This document shows, in pieces, positions 7,086-10,118 of a DNA stretch of 10,118 nt. The notes under the pieces were generated by a model. That model had not been told where the DNA came from. It worked only from the letters and a program-made list of their open reading frames with translations, and made no database searches. The stretch comes from Bacteroidota bacterium (lineage in GTDB: Bacteria; Bacteroidota; Bacteroidia; Chitinophagales; Chitinophagaceae): contig CANHJA010000072.1 of the NCBI GenBank assembly GCA_947460795.1, positions 1 through 10,118 of the forward strand. The letters run 5' to 3'. Both the position numbers and the translations under genes were made by a program. The stretch's first letter is position 1. Each line of letters begins with the position of its first letter.

Positions 7086-8135
7086 CTAAAAACGACTTAA
7101 GGTGTTTTTTAATTGAGCAAACAACGCCTCATTTCCTAGTTGGCGATAATTTTTTAAATTGGATTTATATATTTCTAAATCGTACAAAAATGCTTTCATA
7201 TTATCTGCCGTAAAATCTGAAGAATGTCTGCCATATTGAAGTTTTTCAACATATGAGGCATTCACAAATTGTTCAAATTGATTTTTTATTGGTACAGACA
7301 AAATGGGCTTTTGTAAATAAACAGCTTCGCTTAAAAAAGAAAAACCTCCATTTGCGAATACAGCTTTAGCAGATGCAAAATCTTTTATAAACCCGGCTTC
7401 TGAAAATGATTTTAAGGTCACATTTCCATATTGTTCGTCTTTATTAAACCCATAAACAAAAAATTGTTCTTGAGGCAATTGCTGTAAAATAGGGATTAAA
7501 TTTTTCTGCGATGAAGATGTTTGATAAACAACAATATGTTGCTTCGTACTAGTTTTTGCTTTTATAATTTCTGTACGAATAATGGGAGGAATATAAGTGG
7601 TATTTTTCTTACGAATTTCAGGATGAAAAAAAGTGCTTATTAAATATTGATTCGCATGAGGAACTTTTGCTTTGATGATATTTTTAGCTAATAAATAATT
7701 TGCTTTTTCAGCTGAAGGGATATCTATATTTAATTTTGCTCTGTTGATAATTTGCATATTATCTATGCTAATTAATGGTTTTCGGTGCAATTTTGCATAA
7801 AAAAAAGTAAAGCTCTCAAAATCTGAAATGACAATATCTGCATTAAAATTTTTGATTACATCTTGGTATTGATTGAAGTTTCGTAGTAGGTTTTTAGGTG
7901 CGTTTTTCAATGTCATTAAAATGGTATTGCTCACTGAAACAACTGCATTTTTATAGGCTAAATGAAAGCCATCTATTTGATGCACACGGTTTGGGAAATG
8001 CTGCACTAAAAATGAATATGCTCTGTCGCTCGTAACCACTTGCACATCATGTTCCTGTAGTAAATATTCAATGATGACTTTACTTCTTGTAGCATGCCCC
8101 ATACCTTCACTGGGCAAACCATATAATATTTTCAT
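7086..8135 (-). CDS. GT-B glycosyltransferase of the GxGHATR (MurG/UGT-like) type
   Basis: The 349-residue protein looks like a cytoplasmic GT-B enzyme of the group often annotated as MJ1255-type or teichoic-acid-biosynthesis-like glycosyltransferases. Its real substrates are unknown. The N-terminus KILYGLPSEGMGHATRS holds the glycine loop GMGHATR (11-17), and ISDFESF (103-109) follows in the first domain. The second domain has NGGFSFLSEA (262-271) and SVPIKNQFEQ (280-289), the usual nucleotide-sugar-binding positions. It ends in TAG. The ATG at 8135 lies 19 nt after the stop of the SpmA-SpmB gene, so the two are likely co-transcribed. The short leader is pyrimidine-rich and lacks a Shine-Dalgarno site. 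It shares domain order and loop positions with the 4669-5733 enzyme, but identity looks low. Confidence 0.82.
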   Translation of the reverse strand: MKILYGLPSEGMGHATRSKVIIEYLLQEHDVQVVTSDRAYSFLVQHFPNRVHQIDGFHLAYKNAVVSVSNTILMTLKNAPKNLLRNFNQYQDVIKNFNADIVISDFESFTFFYAKLHRKPLISIDNMQIINRAKLNIDIPSAEKANYLLAKNIIKAKVPHANQYLISTFFHPEIRKKNTTYIPPIIRTEIIKAKTSTKQHIVVYQTSSSQKNLIPILQQLPQEQFFVYGFNKDEQYGNVTLKSFSEAGFIKDFASAKAVFANGGFSFLSEAVYLQKPILSVPIKNQFEQFVNASYVEKLQYGRHSSDFTADNMKAFLYDLEIYKSNLKNYRQLGNEALFAQLKNTLSRF

Positions 8136-8154
8136 TTAGAGGAAAGGGTTAAAA

Positions 8155-9402
8155 TTAATGAAAGAAAATATAGCCAATGATAATAGCAGCAATCACCCCC
8201 AACATATCGGCTAGTAAACCGGCCCAAACAGAATAGCGTACATTTTTGATGCCCACACTTCCAAAATAAAGAGCTATGATGTAAAATGTAGTATCGGCAC
8301 TTCCTTGAAAAATACTGGCTAGTTTTCCAACAAAAGAATCGGGTCCAAGTGTTGGATTTTTAGTTGTGTCAAAAATGTCTAACAATAATCCTCTTGCGCC
8401 ACTACCACTAAAAGGCTTCATGATAGCAACTGGCAAGGCCTCCACAAAATCTGCATTTAACCCTACTGCAAGAACTATATATTTTATGCCATTGGTTATG
8501 TATGCCAATGCACCACATTCTCTAAATGCCGCAATGGCTACCAACATGCCTACTAAATACGGGAGAATTTTAATAACTACATCAAAACCTTCCTTTGCGC
8601 CATCAATAAATGAATCAAATACATTTAATTTTTTCCACATTCCACCTATTACAATTGTTACAATTAATGAAAGCATGATTACGTTGCCACTGTGTTTTGT
8701 GACTACATCTTTTACTGTTGGTGATAAATTTTGAACCATCAACAACATGCCAATAATAATTGCGATTAAACTTCCAAGCCAAGCAAGTAAAACGCTGTCA
8801 AATTTTAATTTTTGTCTAATACCTACAATGATAATACTGGCAACTGTAGCCGATAAAGTAGCTAACACACAAGGTATGAAAATACTAGAGGGCTCTGTAC
8901 TATTTGCTGCAACTCGATAGCCAATTATAGAGAGTGGAATTAATGTTAATCCACTGGTATGCATCACTAAAAACATAATTTGAGAATTGCTTGCAGTTCC
9001 TTTATTCGGATTAATTTCTTCTAAACTTTTCATGGCTTTTAAACCAAATGGGGTAGCTGCGTTGTCGAGTCCAAGCATGTTGGCAGAAAAATTTAAAACC
9101 ATTTCACCCATTGCAGGATGTTTTTCTGGAATTTCGGGAAACAATCTTTTTAAGAAAGGGTTTAATTTTCGAGCTAAAAAATTAATCGCACCTGCGCGTT
9201 CGGCAATTTTCATCAATCCCAAAAAGAAAATCATAGTGCCTGCTAATGGCAAGCCAACATCGATAACCGCAATTTTGGCTGTTTTCAACATCGATTCAAC
9301 AATTGTAGTATAAATTTCAATGTTTCCTACTTGAATTGATTTAATGAGTGCTACAATGAATGAAATGACAAAAAATGAAATCCACACATAATTTAATACC
9401 AT
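8155..9402 (-). CDS. Fused SpmA-SpmB (spore maturation / nucleoside recognition domain) membrane protein
   Basis: This polytopic membrane protein of 415 residues joins two halves that are separate SpmA and SpmB proteins in Bacillus. Each half carries a Gate/nucleoside-recognition-like domain. The SpmA-like half (about 1-200) has NMLGLDNAATPFGLKAM (108-124) and an NPNKGTASNSQIMFLVMHT run (131-149). The SpmB-like half (about 235-415) has DGAKEGFDVVIKILPYLVG (267-285), AFRECGA (292-298), MKPFSGSGARGLL (328-340) and FQGSADTTFY (365-374). Hydrophobic segments are seen near 4-22, 45-66, 141-161, 174-195, 205-224, 240-254, 276-292 and 395-413. In Bacillus these genes affect spore core dehydration. 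The fused form is widespread in Bacteroidota, where sporulation is unknown and the transported or sensed molecule is undefined. A glycosyltransferase gene follows 19 nt downstream. I saw no convincing promoter box. Confidence 0.93.
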   Translation of the reverse strand: MVLNYVWISFFVISFIVALIKSIQVGNIEIYTTIVESMLKTAKIAVIDVGLPLAGTMIFFLGLMKIAERAGAINFLARKLNPFLKRLFPEIPEKHPAMGEMVLNFSANMLGLDNAATPFGLKAMKSLEEINPNKGTASNSQIMFLVMHTSGLTLIPLSIIGYRVAANSTEPSSIFIPCVLATLSATVASIIIVGIRQKLKFDSVLLAWLGSLIAIIIGMLLMVQNLSPTVKDVVTKHSGNVIMLSLIVTIVIGGMWKKLNVFDSFIDGAKEGFDVVIKILPYLVGMLVAIAAFRECGALAYITNGIKYIVLAVGLNADFVEALPVAIMKPFSGSGARGLLLDIFDTTKNPTLGPDSFVGKLASIFQGSADTTFYIIALYFGSVGIKNVRYSVWAGLLADMLGVIAAIIIGYIFFH

Positions 9403-9566
9403 ATGATTTTTTTATTTTGTAATAATAATAAAATTTAATGAGATATCAGATTTCAGGTTATAGAATTCAAATTTTATTGATTTTAAATTTAAAACTTATT
9501 ATAAAATACAACTTTTCTTCAATAACTCTATTTTGAAATTTAGAAATTGAAATTTAACTTTACAAA
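9403..9566. promoter_or_regulatory. Divergent AT-rich intergenic promoter region
   Basis: This 164-bp gap separates the divergent SpmA-SpmB and hypothetical genes and must carry promoters for both. For the + gene, TTTTG (9531-9535) and TAACTTTA (9555-9562) are 19 nt apart, and the latter ends 4 nt before the ATG. For the minus gene nothing clear is seen. A 14-bp perfect palindrome, TTTTAAATTTAAAA (9481-9494), lies near the middle, but in such AT-rich DNA it may be chance. No small gene or structured RNA is evident. Confidence 0.5.
9555..9562 (+). promoter_or_regulatory. Probable -7 promoter box of the gene at 9567
   Basis: TAACTTTA differs from TAnnTTTG only in its last base and ends 4 nt before the ATG. 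It is the only box here with a good upstream partner: TTTTG at 9531-9535, 19 nt away, fits the Bacteroidota -33 element. Confidence 0.55.
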
Positions 9567-10118
9567 ATGGATGCGAAGAAAATAATTGATAGAATAAATA
9601 ACCCTGCCGAATTGCAATATGACGATGCAAAAGAATGGAAGGAGTTAACGGAGAAACATCCTTATTTTTCTGTGGGTCAATTGTTGCAATACGGCAACGA
9701 TTATTTTCAAGAAAAAGACAATGTCGAATTCACCGCTATTTATAAATCTGATTCAATACAATTTGCTCAGTTTGCTAATGAATTGAAGTCGGTTGAAAAA
9801 AGGGCATTAAAAAAGAATAAGCAAGAAAAATTAAACCTAGAAACAATTGAAACTCCGGTTGTAACGGTTGAGACTGTGAAATCGCCAATTTCTCCCAAAG
9901 AAGATATTTTGGCTATGATTAATGAGTTGCCCAACAGAAATATTATTGAAGAAAAAATAGTAAAATCAGAACCAATTACTGCTGCTCCAGAATCCGAGAA
10001 TTTATCAGATGAAGAAAAAAAGCAGAAAGCATTAATGGTCATGATGAGTTTTGGTGATTGGTTAAATCATTTTAAATCAAAGACAGAAAAAGAACAAATT
10101 GAAGAGCAAGAAAAAAGA
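9567..10118 (+). CDS. Conserved Bacteroidota hypothetical protein, 5' part (runs off the window)
   Basis: An ATG at 9567 opens a frame with no stop for 184 codons up to the window end, so the gene is truncated only by the window edge. The protein has no signal peptide or membrane segment. It begins with a short helical domain (about 1-75) containing ELTEKHPYFSVGQLLQYGND (26-45). A long charged, low-complexity Lys/Glu-rich stretch follows (75-155), then a compact motif, SFGDWLNHFK (161-170), followed by a Glu/Lys helix. From memory, Bacteroidota proteins of unknown function share the HPYF...LL N-terminus and an S-F-x-D-W-L-x-x-F motif and end in TPR-like repeats; that ending cannot be seen here. 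Upstream sites match a start-proximal promoter. No function can be assigned. The coding call itself is strong, because the frame is uninterrupted and has normal codon use. Confidence 0.85.
   Translation, partial: MDAKKIIDRINNPAELQYDDAKEWKELTEKHPYFSVGQLLQYGNDYFQEKDNVEFTAIYKSDSIQFAQFANELKSVEKRALKKNKQEKLNLETIETPVVTVETVKSPISPKEDILAMINELPNRNIIEEKIVKSEPITAAPESENLSDEEKKQKALMVMMSFGDWLNHFKSKTEKEQIEEQEKR

Noticed and set aside
8138..8148. A purine-rich AGAGGAAAGGG run that resembles a Shine-Dalgarno site.
   Set aside because: It reads this way only on the + strand, while the adjacent gene starts on the minus strand, where the run is pyrimidine-rich. No + strand gene starts nearby.
8366..8734. A 122-codon open frame on the + strand inside the SpmA-SpmB gene.
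   Set aside because: It lies fully antisense to a well-supported membrane protein gene. Its composition looks like the reverse complement of that gene and it has no family motifs.
9767..10042. A 91-codon minus-strand frame opposite the hypothetical gene at the right edge.
   Set aside because: The + strand frame is longer, open to the window end, and has a promoter and conserved motifs. The antisense frame is a Ser/Phe-rich shadow of Lys/Glu codons.

Overview
The window looks like a chromosomal segment from a member of the Bacteroidota, probably a Chitinophagales- or Sphingobacteriales-like lineage (class-level placement is an inference). It is AT-rich and no gene has a recognisable Shine-Dalgarno site. 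Several genes carry the Bacteroidota -7 promoter element TAnnTTTG, or a TAnnTTTA variant, just upstream of the start codon. It also holds a fused SpmA-SpmB protein in what should be a non-sporulating group, and the start of a protein that resembles a Bacteroidota-restricted hypothetical family. All genes look like core or housekeeping genes. I see no mobile element, CRISPR array, phage gene, tRNA or rRNA.

Left part (1-2713): the 3' end of a 2-oxoacid dehydrogenase E2 acyltransferase gene on the + strand converges on a minus-strand acyl-CoA (probably propionyl-CoA) carboxylase beta subunit gene. A strong, nearly symmetrical hairpin between them can serve as a terminator for both. If the E2 belongs to a branched-chain complex, the two genes fit branched-chain amino acid and propionate carbon flow.

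Middle part (2714-4668): methylenetetrahydrofolate reductase and RecR, both on the minus strand and each with its own start-proximal promoter box, then a 44-residue lipoprotein gene on the minus strand. The lipoprotein gene is divergent from a glycosyltransferase gene, with 48 bp between the two starts.

Right part (4669-10118): a GT28/MurG-like glycosyltransferase (+) with a TTG start, an RlmL-type THUMP rRNA methyltransferase (-), and a two-gene minus-strand unit of the SpmA-SpmB membrane protein followed 19 nt later by a second, distantly related glycosyltransferase. Last comes a divergent + strand gene that runs off the window and encodes a charged cytoplasmic protein of unknown function.

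The points most worth a second look are the repeated promoter-box-to-ATG spacing, which implies leaderless or nearly leaderless mRNAs, the tiny Cys/Gly lipoprotein, and the two GxGHATR glycosyltransferases close together. I did not find convincing evidence for an undescribed multi-gene system.
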